DNA of 64,000 nt, taken from Gyromitra esculenta (taxonomy: Eukaryota > Ascomycota > Pezizomycetes > Pezizales > Discinaceae). The DNA lies in NCBI GenBank assembly GCA_038503075.1, contig JBCAML010000008.1, forward strand, positions 1,302,001 to 1,366,000, written 5' to 3'. The notes under the pieces are model-generated. The model ran no database searches, was not told the DNA's origin, and worked only from the letters and a program-made list of their open reading frames with translations. Position 1 is the stretch's first letter; every line of letters begins with the position of its first letter. Of this stretch, positions 33,108 to 45,796 are shown piece after piece. The translations under genes and the position numbers were made by a program.

Positions 33108-34440
33108 GGGTTAATGAACGCCGAGGTTAAACACCAGCGTATAAGGGAGAAGCAGAGAGACAGAAAAAGCAAAGCTGATATACATCCCAAGCATCGGCCG
33201 CGGAGTCAAACAAGTTCTCTGCTGGCGCTGAGGGTTAACGACTTGAACTAAAAGCGACTTGACATTTCGAATGACTAGATTTTAATTCTTTGTGTATTTT
33301 TGGGGCACTAGCTCCTAGCTCGCCATGGGTCAAAGCTTTGACAGAAGAAGAAATATATAGAATAAGGGGTTGGCCCTATAGCCATAATCCTAGAAACAAT
33401 GTCAGAAAAACCTGCTTTGTCTATCATGGTGATTCTATGGTGATTCTCGCCTTCTATAGCTTCAAGAAACAAGGGAATTCCTCAACACTTTTGGTAAATT
33501 TTAGTTATTATAGCTGATAAAGAGTGTTATCTTCAAGACTGCAAAAAGGATACCCAGCCTACATGTAGTTTACCATTAACTGGAAAGAACTTGGCATCGA
33601 ATGTTCGTTTGCAGATGAGTTGTTGATATATGGGATCGCGTGTTGAGGCTGAAGTAGCGCTAGGTTCTAGACGGTATTTTGAGGGTAGAAAATTTTCTCT
33701 AAAAGGGGATATTCTCTGGACGTTCTTGGTGGGATGTGAGTTTAAGATTTTATCTAGAAGCCTTCTCATAAATGCTGTTTCATAGGCAATCACTCGTAAG
33801 TCCATGAGACACGGTGATCACATGCGAATTCGCTTGGGTTCACGGGATTCAGAACGAGTGACTCCTTTCTATACGCTCATCGATTTCACCACAATTCTTA
33901 CTCACAAGTCTGTATTCTGGTAGAATGTAGTACAATGGTTTAGCTACCTGGCTCAAAAATGTACTGCATTTTTTTTAGGAACACAGTCATCGATTTGAAA
34001 TTCCCCTCGGACGGGTTCCTCGCCGAGCTCATGTACAGTGGTAGTCGTTTAATGAGGTGACAACGGCAATGCCGCGCTCCAGCAATATGAGCTATTTCTC
34101 CATGTTCACAAGAGAGTTTAGAGCTACATGTATGCTTCAAGATAAAGATATTTTTTATGTAGTTCTACCACTTTTTTATTTTTATGTTTCAACTCTATTG
34201 TCTGCATGGTGAAGTTGGTCCTGTTGCTGGGGTACGGTATTGCCGACTACCATTGTACATGTGATATATAAGACTTCGCCCTTAGGGCAGCTGGATTAAC
34301 GACCAAATGGAGAACGAGATGCGTGGCTCGCCTATCGGTTACTAGCTGGCTAGAGCCTTTAAACAAGGGTCTCTGATGTTGATCTTTTATTTGTTTGCCC
34401 TCGAGCCGCGACGAAAAACCCAATCCCATGAAGTGCTACC

Positions 34441-34860
34441 CTAGAATCGTTGGCATTTGCGGGGATCGATGGAGGCTGAATGTCGCATCCCAGTGGGGGT
34501 TATCCAGCACCGATAGTACAACGACCCTTTCCTCCGACGCATCTGTAAGGCAAAGTATTCATTCGTAGGGTAGGTCCTGACAGAAGATTCCGAGAGAAAA
34601 AGAAAAACCAAAGACACGATGGGATCATGCAACAGCTCCGGTTGACCGGGCCAGAAGGCGTAGATGTCCACTTGAGAAATGCACATGCCCAAGCCAATGC
34701 TGGTGACCTCATCCCCCACCCTCCGGATCCCCGCCTTAATCCCTTGACTCCCTTCGTCCGCGTGTGTCCAAACACCAAATAAACCACTCGCTCGCGGTAT
34801 CACCTTGCCCTCCACCAAGATAGGGATATTACACCTTTCCTCTAGCCCGAGATCGAGGTT
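34441..34860 (-). pseudogene. Coding-like fragment of unknown family
   Basis: The minus-strand frame carries NLDLGLEERCNIPILVEGKV, then IPRASGLFGVWTHADEGSQG and GDEVTSIGLGMCISQVDIYA. Composition and periodicity look like a real protein, but no ATG opens the frame, a stop lies just upstream, and no partner exon was found. It may be part of a degraded gene. I do not recognise the family. Confidence 0.25.
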
Positions 34861-35033
34861 TCGAAAAAAGACTCAGCGAGAGCCTAGTGGATAGTGGCGG
34901 AAAAGTAGGTGTGAGTCTCTGAGTAAGTGATAGTTTATATATTAAACCTCCGTCTGCATGTAATTTTGTGGATGTAAGGTCTACCCTTCTTCTTGCATAT
35001 TTGGGGATAATTTGATCTCACCATTAAAACATC

Positions 35034-37831
35034 ATGCCTTCAAAAGTAGCAAACCCCAACGTAAAGATCATCGTCATGGCCAAGTCGCTCAACGAGTCGC
35101 TTGCATCCACGTCCCCTCCAATGTCTCCAGCCTCCTCTATCAAGGAACCGATAGCGCGCCAATCGCCTTCTGGGGACGCTAAGCCGGGATCAACTTTTGC
35201 CTACCAGGACAGCCTGCCAAAGCTTCCTATACCTGAATTACAAGAAACCTGCCGGAAGTACTTGGACGCCGTGAGACCACTACAAACACCCAGAGAGCAT
35301 CAGGAAACCAAAGCAGCGGTCAGAGAATTTTTGAAGACTGATGGGCCAGAGTTGCACGAACGGCTGAAAAAATATGCGAGTAGCAAGAGCAGTTACATTG
35401 AACAGTTTTGTAGGTTACTCTTTATCATTGTTCTATCGGCGCTTTATCTTCGTTTCTCTCAAAGAGCGCTCGCTGATAGAGTATTTAGGGTATGATTCGT
35501 ACCTGAACTACGATAATCGTGGGTGTTTAATTCCTCTAGTTTTCGAGAATATAGACTGACACCTATTCAGCTGTGGTTCTTAATTTGAATCCATTGTAAG
35601 TCTTAATATTATATTAAGTAGTCCCCTTAATACAGCTGACTAGGTCATAGCTTCCTACTAGAAGATGATCCAACACCAGCAAGGAATAATCAAGTCACCA
35701 GAGCAGCTTCATTAGTAATTTCAGCACTCTCTTTTGTCCGAGCCCTTCGCCGTGAAGAGCTCCCCCCAGACAAACTTCGCAGTACCCCACTGTGCATGGT
35801 AAACCTCTCTCATTTTGGCCTCAGAGATTGAAAATTGCTAGTGCATTTTACACGCAAACTAACTGAATAATATAATAGGATCAATACCCACGGATCTTTA
35901 GTACGGCCAGAATACCCACAGAAAATGGCTGTGAGATGCACTCAGACTCTTCCGCACGTCACATTGTGGTCATGTGCCACTCTCAGTTTTATTGGTTCGA
36001 TGTTTTGGACGATAACTCAGACATTATAATGACCGAGAAAGATCTTGCCCACAATTTCCAAGCCATTGTCGAGGATGCGCAAATCACACCAATGCAAGAG
36101 GCTGCTAAAAGCGCTCTAGGCGTATTATCGACTGAGAACCGGAGGATTTGGGCACATTTGCGGCATGTGTTGACATCTGATAGCAATAACGTGGAATGCC
36201 TAAGGATCGTTGACACAGCGCTTTTTATGCTGTGCCTTGATTCTACATCACCTAAGACAGGAGCAGAATTGAGCATGAACATGCTTTGTGGTACTAACGT
36301 AGTGGAGAAGGGTGTTCAAATCGGAACATGCACAAATCGTTGGTACGACAAGCTTCAGATTATCGTTTGCAAAAACGGTAGTGCAGGTATTAATTTTGAA
36401 CACACCGGTGTCGATGGACATACTGTCCTAAGGATGGCCAGCGATGTCTATACAGACACAATCCTTCGATTTGCAAGAACTATTAACGGAAACGCACCAA
36501 GTCTATGGGCATCCACATCCCCTGACCCTAGTAAACGTGATCCGGCCAGTTTTGGAGACGTTTGCACAACACCTCATCGATTGGAGTGGGCTATGGTTCC
36601 CGAGGTCTCCTTGGCTCTTCGTTTCGCAGAAACTAGGCTTGCAGATCTAATTCAACAAAATGAGTTTGAAGTGTTGGAGTTCGAGGGATATGGCAAAAAC
36701 TTTATTACTTCCATGGGCTTCTCCCCAGATGCGTTCGTCCAAATGGCATTCCAAGCAGCTTATTACGGGCTTTACGGGAGGGTAGAGAGCACCTACGAAC
36801 CGGCGATGACCAAAATTTTCCTGCACGGCCGAACTGAGGCAATCAGAACTGTTTCGGACGAATCTGTTGAATTTGTGCGAAAGTTCTGCGAAAACGTTCC
36901 AGCTCGCGAGAAATTGGAGGCGCTGAAAAGGGCCTGCGTCAAGCACGTTTCCCTCACAAAAGAATGTGCTAAAGGGTTAGGACAAGATAGACATTTGTAT
37001 GCCCTATTCTGTGTTTGGCAAAGGGGCCTCGATGAACAATCGCAGTCCGTCTTCGGTACCGAAGGTTCAACCAATGGTATCAGCACTGATGGTTACGGTT
37101 CATCGCCAATTGACGGCACCTTTGAACATAGTCCTCCGACTGAAGGTCGATCTCGAAGTTTCTCCGACACTAGTTCTATCTCCGGATCTACTCGAGACTA
37201 CGCCCAAAAACCACCGCAGAACATCCCCAGCATTTTCTCGGATGCAGCGTGGGATAAAATCAACAACACTATTCTCAGTACGAGTAATTGTGGAAACCCT
37301 AGTTTGCGGCTATTCGGGTTTGGTCCTACGAGCGGTGATGGGTTCGGAATCGGGTACATCATCAAGGCCGATAGTATTTCAATTTCAGTTAGTAGCAAAC
37401 ACAGGCAAACTAAGCGATTCGTGGACACACTTCAGAGCTATCTTTTCGAAGTACGGCATATGCTCCGGGCGACACAACGCCGCACTACAAATTCCGGATC
37501 TCGTGCCAGGGAAGCTGAGCAGAACGCCGAGACCGCCAATGCGGCAGCAGCGTTGTCAGCGTCGGGGAGAACAAAAAGTCGATCTGGTAGAGCGGTGGGA
37601 ACGCCGAGAACTCAGCTGAGGCCTAGTCTTATTAATTCAGACGACAGCAACTCCGTTACAAGCAAGGAAGAGAGCGACGGTGAAGGAGGTATGTTAGGAG
37701 GTTATGGCTACTTCGACTCTGGGAGTGTCAGGCATCTTTTGAACCAAGAAGCGCACCGGAAACAGGCAGAGAAAGCAGCAGGATTATCCAAAAGGGCAGT
37801 AGGAAGGAAGTTGAGGCTTGCGGAGTATTAA
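35034..37831 (+). CDS. Carnitine O-acyltransferase (cytosolic CrAT, FacC/Yat2 type)
   Basis: Five exons: 35034-35409, 35489-35518, 35571-35595, 35651-35798, 35879-37831; 843 aa. The enzyme transfers acetyl or other short acyl groups between CoA and carnitine, allowing acetyl units to move between compartments. Family blocks are FAYQDSLPKLPIPELQETCR, WYDSYLNYDN, the PVVLNLNPFFLL segment, RAASLVISALSFVRALRR, and the catalytic-His region INFEHTGVDGHTVLRM (His about 368). There is no clear presequence or peroxisomal C-terminal tripeptide, which suggests a cytosolic enzyme. After about residue 690 a Ser-rich, charged tail extends the protein well beyond the usual ~620 residues, as in yeast Yat2. 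The second and third exons are only 30 and 25 nt. The first ATG of the frame was chosen; a second Met at residue 15 is an alternative. Confidence 0.92.
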
Positions 37832-38328
37832 GCCTGACCAGGATGATTATAAGCTGAAAGTGGAGCGGTTCTTTTGTTTTTCTTCGTTTTTCTTTGTTTT
37901 TCTTTTAGCTTTTTTTGCTAACTTTGGTTCGTTTATTGGATTTTTAAGAAACTGTAAGATAAATGTGCTTGTGGGAGTACTTAGATTAAGTGTTTGTGCT
38001 TGATCCCTTCTTTTTCTTTCTTTTTCTTCAGCTTATTGCGTTAGTTATACCTAAGCGACATGCTTTATGGCAAGCGATATTCATTAACCTGATGAGCAAT
38101 TAATACACTGTGATCGATAGTCCTATAAAGTACAGCAAGGAGGATCGAGAAAACAAAATACGGGTTTTGGATTACCAGACACTCTACCAAACTTGAATAC
38201 AAAAAAAAAAAGCACTTCAACTCCGGGGTATGTGAAAAGCTAATTCGCTCACAGATACTATGACCTCCAGGAATAATAGCCACAGATGGAAATACTCTAT
38301 AATTATAATCGATGGAAAAAATACCTCC
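37832..38328. terminator. Convergent 3' region
   Basis: 497 bases between the ends of the carnitine acyltransferase gene (plus) and the S41 peptidase gene (minus). T-rich stretches follow the first stop (TTTTTCTTTG-like repeats at 37870-37920), and A-rich sequence on the plus strand near 38200 serves the opposite gene. It presumably contains both polyadenylation regions. Confidence 0.4.
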
Positions 38329-40652
38329 TCATAGATCCTCACGCCCATGCATCTTCCCCCAAATCAGCTGGCCCAAGGTTTTCCACTTCATTTTACCCGC
38401 AGCTCCATTCGCAGCTAGGAAATCGTCTTCATGTTCCCAAACCACTTTTGCGGCCGCCTCCCAAGCTACCGTAACGTTGACGATCATATCAGCTGTATAC
38501 ATGATTCTGTATTCCGATGGCGTATAAAGAAACTCAATCGGAAGATTTTCGTCATCTTTCCGCCAGGAATTTCGAAGATTTATGGATGAGCTGCCAAAAG
38601 TGTTGAAGCGGAAGACTTCTGGGATAAATTCGAACTATAGGAAGGATTGTATTAGCTTTACTGAGAGATTGGTAGAAATCCATGATGGAAGTCATACGTG
38701 AGTTACACGGTCACCAAGAAGCCTCCAGGCCCACCCAGAGATCTCGTCGAACGAAAGGACCTGTGATCCTTTAATACCCCCGACAGTCTGCATAGGGCCT
38801 GCTAGTGGGCGACCTCCAAACGTTACTGTATGTACACCTTTATTCTCGAGTGCTTCGGCAAAAACTGCGCATGTGCTCCCACACATTCCGGATGATAGCT
38901 ATTAGAAATTAGTACATGCAAATTTCAAACCGAAAGCCTCAATAAACTAAATTAGGTTTCAAGGTTTAGAAAGGTTACCAAAATGATGTCCTCTATTGCG
39001 AATGGCTGTGGCCCGCTATAAGATGCCGGTAACGGTTCGGGATCCTCCTTCTCAACCTCCACACTATCATCCACTGCAATAACTGTAAACGAATCGCTAT
39101 CTCTCCCTATTGGCCCCAAAAACTCCGCATAGTCTTTGAAATCACTATCATCGGAGGCCTTTCTATACTGATCCAGGTCCCAATATGTTGCGTTTGTACC
39201 AGTCCCCTCTAACAACATTGTTGCCAGCGCTGGATTCCAGCGCATGTTGCTTGCGAAGAAAGTCGATTCACCTGGAAACAACTGGCGAACGGCGTCTCTA
39301 CCCAAACGAATAAAGCCACCACCATTACCAGATATATCAATGATGATTTTGGTGTAGTTTTTCTCACGCAAGTATGAAATCGCCCCTGCAACCTTCTGAG
39401 AAAACAGTGGGATGAAGCCGGTGTCACTCTGGTTGCCCAAGGGAGTGAATGTATTGAGCACGAGAACCCCAATATCTCCAGTAAGAGCGTAAAGTTCGAG
39501 TTCTCCCCCTTGCATCCCATACACAGCCTGGGCTATTGCTAATGATCTGGATGACGGTTCATTACGCCGCACATGCTGCGCTGCGCCAGGTGCTATAAAC
39601 GGTAAAATATTTCGCTTTTTCGTGCTTTGCGAGTTTTCTACCGACAACGGCCCATGTGAATTTTCCGCGATTTGTGGGTTATTATATTCTTCGTACACTC
39701 CCGTAATTGTATCATTGGAACGTAGGCAGATGTTTTGATAGAATGTGTCCACTGAGTCGAACGCACCGACCGCTATTTCAGATCGAAGTTGTGCGGTCCA
39801 CTCAACTTTCGTTTTGGTCCCGTTCTCCCATGTAAGGGTGATATCATCATCTTGTTCATCGTCGTATGTTGATCTACTGGCGAAAACCCCCCTTAAAACC
39901 TCTCCGTTCATTTTACCAACCAGAAGCTGGTTGTATCTCGCATCCGGATCCACCCAAATGAGTTCAGGATGCGTATTTGACATATTGGCCAAATAATCGC
40001 TAGGCTCGATGTCATTGATCTTGATAACCCTATCCCCAACACTATATCCGCTGTCGAAAATGCTGAGAACATGGATTTCCGGTATTTCCTGCACTGTTTT
40101 GGCTACCGAAACGAGTGGGTATTTGTGCTGAAAAATAAATGGCATAAAGCAAGCCGAGTCGTAAACGACATGCCCATCGCGATAGAGTCCAAAAAGGTTA
40201 TGAACGGCTTTGTCGTAAGCATAGTTATTCGCGTACGCCCCGGATTTTATGCTAGTCTCAATGTCGTCCAAAGTCTTATTCAAATCTACCGGCGTGAGCT
40301 CAAGCTCTGGTGTAGGTGGTTTCGCGAAGTATGTTTGGGCAGAGTAAAACTGCAGAAACAAGCGAAGCTGCTGGACAGCATGGAGAGCATCGTCTTTGTG
40401 AAGTGGGATGGCTTCCAGGCAATCATATGCTATATTTGCGGGGATGTCTAGTCCTACGAGCTGGCTGTGAGCGTGGGAATCTCAGCGGAGAAAACCAGGG
40501 AACTAGCCTTGCGTCTTTACGAAAGCGGCAGCTGCAATGGAGCATGGATCGTCTGACCGTGCTATATGTGAACCTGTCTGGTACGAGAGTGAAATCAACG
40601 AAGATACCAGCAATAGAGCTGTTTCCCCTAGATTTGTCCGTAGAATCCTCAT
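38329..40652 (-). CDS. Secreted serine peptidase of the S41 family (CPAF/tail-specific type)
   Basis: Four exons in 5' to 3' order: 40652-40521, 40460-38979, 38898-38698, 38634-38329; 706 aa. A hydrophobic N-terminus (LGETALLLVSSLISLSYQ) serves as signal peptide, followed by DPCSIAAAAF. The fungal S41 landmarks are present: LFGLYRDGHVVYDSACF, a PDZ-like segment (YSVGDRVIKINDIEPSDYL), GDIGVLVLNTF, IIIDISGNGGG and, after the 80-nt intron, LLSSGMCGSTCAVFAEAL, where the Ser of CGSTC is the expected nucleophile. GRPLAGPMQTVGG and a C-terminal extension with VAWEAAAKVVWEHEDDFLA complete it. Such proteins are common, poorly studied extracellular proteases in filamentous fungi. The first intron (60 nt, 40461-40520) was chosen because it keeps the conserved DPC motif; its acceptor is the weakest part of the model. 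Confidence 0.9.
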
Positions 40653-43444
40653 TCGAGTGGTTGTCGTGAGGGTGCTTTGGTGTTTGGTGTTTAGGACTGG
40701 GAAGTCCCCAGGAAATGGTTCTTAAACCGGACGGTAAAAACCACTTCGGAACGGGCGCAATGACGCCGAGGAAGGAGTTTTGCGTGCACGGATGACGATG
40801 GGATCGTTTTGATGCACTTAAAGGAATTCGTCGAATAATAAGTATCCCCTTTACACTCAGGTTAAAGGGGTGTTAACTACATGTAGAGAAACCAACCCCA
40901 GACTGATCTGCCCCAGCCGCTTTGGCTCAGTCTAACGCTATTATTCACAAGAATCCCCACATTGGACATGCTCTTGCTCCACCCACGGCACAGTAGGTAG
41001 ATTCACAGGACGACCTGGGATACGTTTCCAGTCATCTGGTCCAATATGGTGGCGCTGTTGGCATGTTGTGAGCCGAATTTCTGTTACACGAGATGAGATC
41101 AGGGACCAGGTACATGTAACCCTAATTGGTATTGAAACTATTTTTAGCTTTATTAGTGTAGCCTTCAGAGTTTAAAGTTTAGCCTAACAGACTTGTTATT
41201 ACCTATCTAAAAATATTATAGTGAGAGGAAGTGTTTGGCCAGTGGTTCTAGTAAACGCTCCCAAAATTCAGAACATTATTTTGATCGGTCCGCAACCAGC
41301 CGCATACCAGGTTGAATGTCGGGCATCTGGTGGAAATTAGCATTCCTTGGGCTTTCTGCATGCGCACTAACGCGTCCTACTAGAAGAGCGATCTGGGCAT
41401 TTTAAGCCTAGCATCGACTACACCTATTTGGGCTCAAGTTCAAAATGAGATCAATCCGCCAAACCACTTACTAGGAAATTAGCTTTGTATTTCTACGAAA
41501 GGAGCAGGCCTAGGCCTCTAAGAGGTGTTCGTCCTACGGCATGTATACAGAATATACAGCCAACTATGTATTTAATTATTTTACTTCCGAGTGAAGCAAA
41601 ACATGCAAGATTTCTAGAAATAAACCCTCCTCTAGACCCGATTAGAAAACCAGCTGCCATCAGAGAAATCTCGGATCGCTTCGATGCATGCTTTTCTACC
41701 TCAACTACCACCACACACCCTCCCCAATCAAACCATAAACCACCCTTATTTCCGACGTTTCCCAACGTTGAACGGCCCATTTCTCCACAAACAAGCAAAC
41801 AATATATACCATAGAGCACCAGTCAAAGTCAACATATCTTCCCATTTCCCCCTCCTTACCCCGGTAGTCGTTCCCAGTAATCCTCCGAAACCCCATAAAA
41901 GCTTCAACTAAGAACCAGTGCATATATAATGGCACGGTGTTGGAAAGGATGCGCAAGGAAACCCATTGAGAAGTTAGCTACATTTCAGTATATGTACATA
42001 CATAAACAGTACTCTACATGTAGCTATGTGTAGAGTAGAGGGTCGACGTATCTGATTAAGCATTAAATTTATCCGAGACTTTAGAAATAATGCCATTGGT
42101 TCGAAAGACCGAGAATACTGGGCTATGCTTCATAAAATATCACTCACCCAACCTAGCTAAGCAAAATTTCTAACGCCGTAGGTCTAGGCTATGTGTAAAA
42201 ACGATAGACATAACAGCTTGTTATCGTACTACACCTCTAGAGTTAAAGGGTGATGCGTATCCGAATAGACAATCACGGAATCGTAAGTGCTGGGTGGGAG
42301 AACCCCCTGGTGATGGTCATACTTTAATAATCTAGTAAGCCGAGCTACTAGATCTAGAGTAGAAAGATAGAAAATAATAGTACATAACTATCCCTCAAAA
42401 TTACACGTATCCAAGATCTATATAATACAACCCTGTGATAACAATAGTCCAAATACATTAATGCTTAAGCTTACAAGTAAGACACCAACTCAATGTACTC
42501 TACCCATTGAAGACTACTCTATGCGTATGCTGATCTACATTATCAATAGAATTACTCTATTACCGCTAGGAAAAATAGTACCAAAACAACTAGACGGAGA
42601 TATGAACAAACTCTTCCTTTACTAGAATCAGACTGGTGGGCCGGCGCGGTTAACGGTGGAGCTATAGCTATACCTTAAACCATGCTTTAACCAGAATTTT
42701 TCTTTTATTTCCTCTCCTCTTGAGTCCTACGTCGAACCAACACGCGGCAACGCTATAGAATATGCATCGTATGTGGTAGATACATGTACAGCAGTACGCC
42801 CGCCTTATTTCATGACCTATAACCCGATTCAAGCCATCAGCGAACCGAGACGCAACGGGGGAAAAAAATTGTTGAAAATACAGACTGAATGCAGATGATA
42901 GACAACACCCAGCACGTACATTCTGTGAAACTATGTAGAGAATTTGCGTGGTCTATGACAGCACAATAAGATCAAGTTATTCCAAAAGGGGTTTCTAGAT
43001 TTCGTAGCTAATCCCTACGTTGAGATGACCAAAATTCGGTACATGGTTTCACCGAAAATCGCGTTCCTACGGATGATAAGGTAGTAATAGGGGATGGGGT
43101 TATAAGTATATCTTCCCTATAAAGATATGTATGAGGATAGTATTTAGTATAAGACTAACTATATGTAATACGTACTCTCATCACCAGGTCGATAAGCCCG
43201 AGGAAACAATACTTATTGTCTGCAGCCCCGTAAATTCTATAACGAGTAACATAAAATATTAATCAATTTCAGTTAAGCAATATCTAATCCCCTTGGAAAG
43301 ATATCTCCTAAATTAATGGTAGTTTCCATAGCTCGCGGAACTAAGCTTTAATTTAACACCCGCAAAGAAACCCACAATGCTCACTATTCCCTCCCATATC
43401 AGGTTAACTATCTGCTATATAGGTCCGTACAAATTCGAGCACTA
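40653..43444. other. 2.8-kb AT-rich intergenic tract
   Basis: No gene is seen. The tract is rich in TA steps and carries CTACATGTAG at 40877 and 42014 and TACATGTA at 41111 and 42781. Opposite-strand frames of about 108 codons at 41485-41819 mirror each other and are not protein-like. The overall look fits decayed repeat DNA. Confidence 0.45.
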
Positions 43445-44143
43445 TCAATATAACCATCCACCCCTCTTCGCAACTTTCAAAGGACGTTTCTCACGCCTAG
43501 GCTCCGGCTCCTTAAGCCGTTTCCGCTTCCCTGTTTCGGGAGTAGTGCCATCGGGCTCTGGATCCGTCCTGCTTGGTTGTTCACACAGGGGAAGCGCCTT
43601 CACAGGCTTCTCGGTAACCTTCTTTAAAATAAAGCCTTCAATGATCGTCTTTTTAGGGGCGATATAAGGGGCGGGTTTGTATTCGTTGGAGCTCTTATTC
43701 TTAGGCTTTGGTAAAATCGGCTGGAGTTTCTTTCGAAGAGGTGAACGAGATGTGGAAGAGAGGGTAAGGGGGGTTGAAACCGTCGGCATCTTTGAACCCA
43801 TGGTGCTAAAAGCAAAAGATAAGAGACTTTGATCGTACTGATCCATTTCTCACGTATTAGCATTTCTCACCACCGATACCCTCAGACAAAGAATGTGTAC
43901 CTCTGAGGCAATAAATGCCTTCTCCGCAGCTAAATATGTATCGCCCATTCTTTCCCCATCCTCCGCTTTACTCTGCTTCATTTTCTTCCAAAGGGCTTTG
44001 CGGTAGAGTAGGATTGGTTTGGAAGGATCTCCGTGATAACCTGCCTTTTCGGCTCGTTTCAAGACATCAAGAACAGTCCAAGAGTCGAGCTGGTCTAAAG
44101 AGATGATGCTGAGAAGGGGGGCAGACTTCGTTATCGAGAGCAT
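43445..44143 (-). CDS. Small basic protein of unknown function
   Basis: Proposed exons in 5' to 3' order: 44143-43854 and 43805-43445; 216 aa. The intron (48 nt, GTGAGA donor, TTTTAG acceptor) is inferred from frame. The first half is helical (SLDQLDSWTVLDVLKRAEKA, then LLYRKALWKKMKQSKAEDGE). The second half is Pro/Lys/Arg-rich with clusters such as GKRKRLKEPEPRREKRPLK, resembling nuclear localisation signals. I do not recognise the family. The N-terminus is uncertain: the frame continues upstream of the Met to a CCAG acceptor-like site at about 44180, so an additional upstream exon is likely. Confidence 0.5.
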
Positions 44144-44908
44144 GACTTGTGCGAAGGGTTGTACAATATTTAAGGGCACCTGGCAGTGTGATGGATGTGT
44201 ACAGTGGAAGGTTTAAGTTGGGGCAGAGGCTTAAATTGGTGCAAGGTACGTATTTGTGTGATTTTCACCCAAAATATAGAAAAGCTGGAACCTAAGCATA
44301 GAATAGCTCGGAGTACCAAATAGTAATTATTTCATTGGTAAGTATTACGCAAGCCATAGTATATGTATACATACTGACTAGTAATATGAGCTATCAAATA
44401 ATATAACTGGTTAGAAAATCTTCTCTACATGTATCTACCACTCAAATATGTCTAAATTTACATACATATGGAGGTATGCATAAGCACCCAATGTTTCTGA
44501 TTTATCGCAGTGGATTTAATAGGGGTCTCATAAACATAGATTATCACTCGAGTGAGATTTCTTAGGATTTTTCTAGGGCTGTCTTCATTAACTTTGCACG
44601 CCTGGGTATATAGAATCATAATGTGGTTTGAAAGGTTTTATACTGTATTGAACTTGTGTGATTTTAATTCCGACTCAGCTGACGGAGGATTCAAATCATT
44701 GAATATCTGCCACCGCTAAAGTAAATGTGATTCTACGACAACAGGGTATCGCTTTTTTTATTCTATGAAGAATTTCGTCGATATATCCCTCTAGATTTCA
44801 CGGTTTTCTTCTTCTCTCCGGTTGTATATTAGTATTACGTATTACTGTATCTACTACTGAATCGCCGAACCATCACCACAAAGAATATCAAGCCTCCGTA
44901 TCCGTACA
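44144..44908. promoter_or_regulatory. Divergent intergenic region
   Basis: 765 bases between the small basic protein gene (minus) and the F-box-like gene (plus). It may hold an unrecognised first exon of the former. One TACATGTA lies at 44426-44433. CT-rich sequence near 44800-44830 suits a promoter for the plus-strand gene. Confidence 0.35.
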
Positions 44909-45796
44909 ATGTGCTCCGCTACCTTTGATGATCTTCTCTCTCGGTATCCAATTGTTATTGTTCTCGCATCAGCTCTTTGGCAGGAAGACTTGGTTAATCT
45001 TGCCATTACCTCCAAGACGAACTATAGTATACTTCGGGAATTCTCCAAAGAATATTGGTTCCTTCTCTATAACAGGACTCGAGACGGATGCAAATTCGAA
45101 GAAACCAACGAATACAATCATAAGCCCAGTGATACGCCGACCCCGTTGGCCTTTTTGTCAAAGAAAGCTCACGGGAGTTACTCGAGGCATGAATTTCCGA
45201 AAGTGGAGAAAGTGGAGAGAATGGGACCTTGCATCAAATGCTGTGACCGCATTTGTAAAGTTAGTTAAACCATCAGTCTTTCCTGTTTATTTATATCCAA
45301 CTGTTCTAGAAAGCATTACTTACAGAGACAGGGTTGCACTTATTGGAACAAAATATCCGACGAACTTGGGTTTTCCCACGCCTCCCCCCTCAAAAACGGC
45401 CTCCTCTGGCGTCGTATCCGCTACTTCTGTCCTGGCCAGTGCTGTGAGAAAAAGCTCGTGGAGCTTCGAACTACTCGGGCAGATATCAAGATTTGTCGCT
45501 GTGATGCAAAACGTAAAACAATGCCATGGGTTTGTCCACCATGCTCGTACAAAATTGACGACGAGGATGAGCTACATGGCAAGTTTCAAGAGGAACGCTT
45601 GAATAAGCTTAGAAGAAACGAGAAAACGGGAAAAGAGGCGAATAAGGAGAAGGTAGAACTCTGGGAGGACTCACAAGATATTGAGAGCGAGAGCGGAAGG
45701 AAGATATTTTGTAGATGTGGGTATTTGAGAAAGAATTTAGCAGGCGAAGAATTGATTCTGTGTAGTTGGTGTGATGGAGAAGCGAAAATTGGATGA
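44909..45796 (+). CDS. F-box-like, Cys-rich protein of unknown function
   Basis: Two exons, 44909-45259 and 45326-45796; 273 aa. Residues about 5-50 (LLSRYPIVIVLASALWQEDL followed by NLAITSKTNYSILREFS) resemble an F-box. The rest is Cys-rich: GPCIKCCDRICKRQGCTYW across the splice junction, YFCPGQCCEKKL, ICRCDAKRKTMPWVCPPCSY, and CRCGYLRKNLAGEELILCSW near the end. The last two are paired CxC/CxxC motifs suggestive of zinc binding. The intron (66 nt) has a GTTAGT donor and TTACAG acceptor. This arrangement of an F-box-like N-terminus with Cys motifs occurs in many uncharacterised fungal proteins; substrate and role are unknown. Confidence 0.75.

Larger units (their letters stand above)
31820..35033. 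other. 3.2-kb intergenic tract with relics
   Basis: The tract lies between the CAP and carnitine acyltransferase genes. It is mostly AT-rich. It holds a possible NAD(P)-binding-protein relic (32808-33107), a coding-like frame on the minus strand (34441-34860), and TACATGTA sites at 33560 (within CTACATGTAG) and 34125. Remaining frames are not protein-like. Confidence 0.45.

Noticed and set aside
40461..40560. Alternative S41 model using a GTTCAC donor inside the N-terminus
   Set aside because: It would remove the conserved DPCSIAAAAF motif found in fungal S41 proteins.
41485..41819. Two opposite-strand frames of about 108 codons
   Set aside because: They overlap each other almost completely, have no family resemblance and lie in AT-rich DNA; chance openness is more likely.
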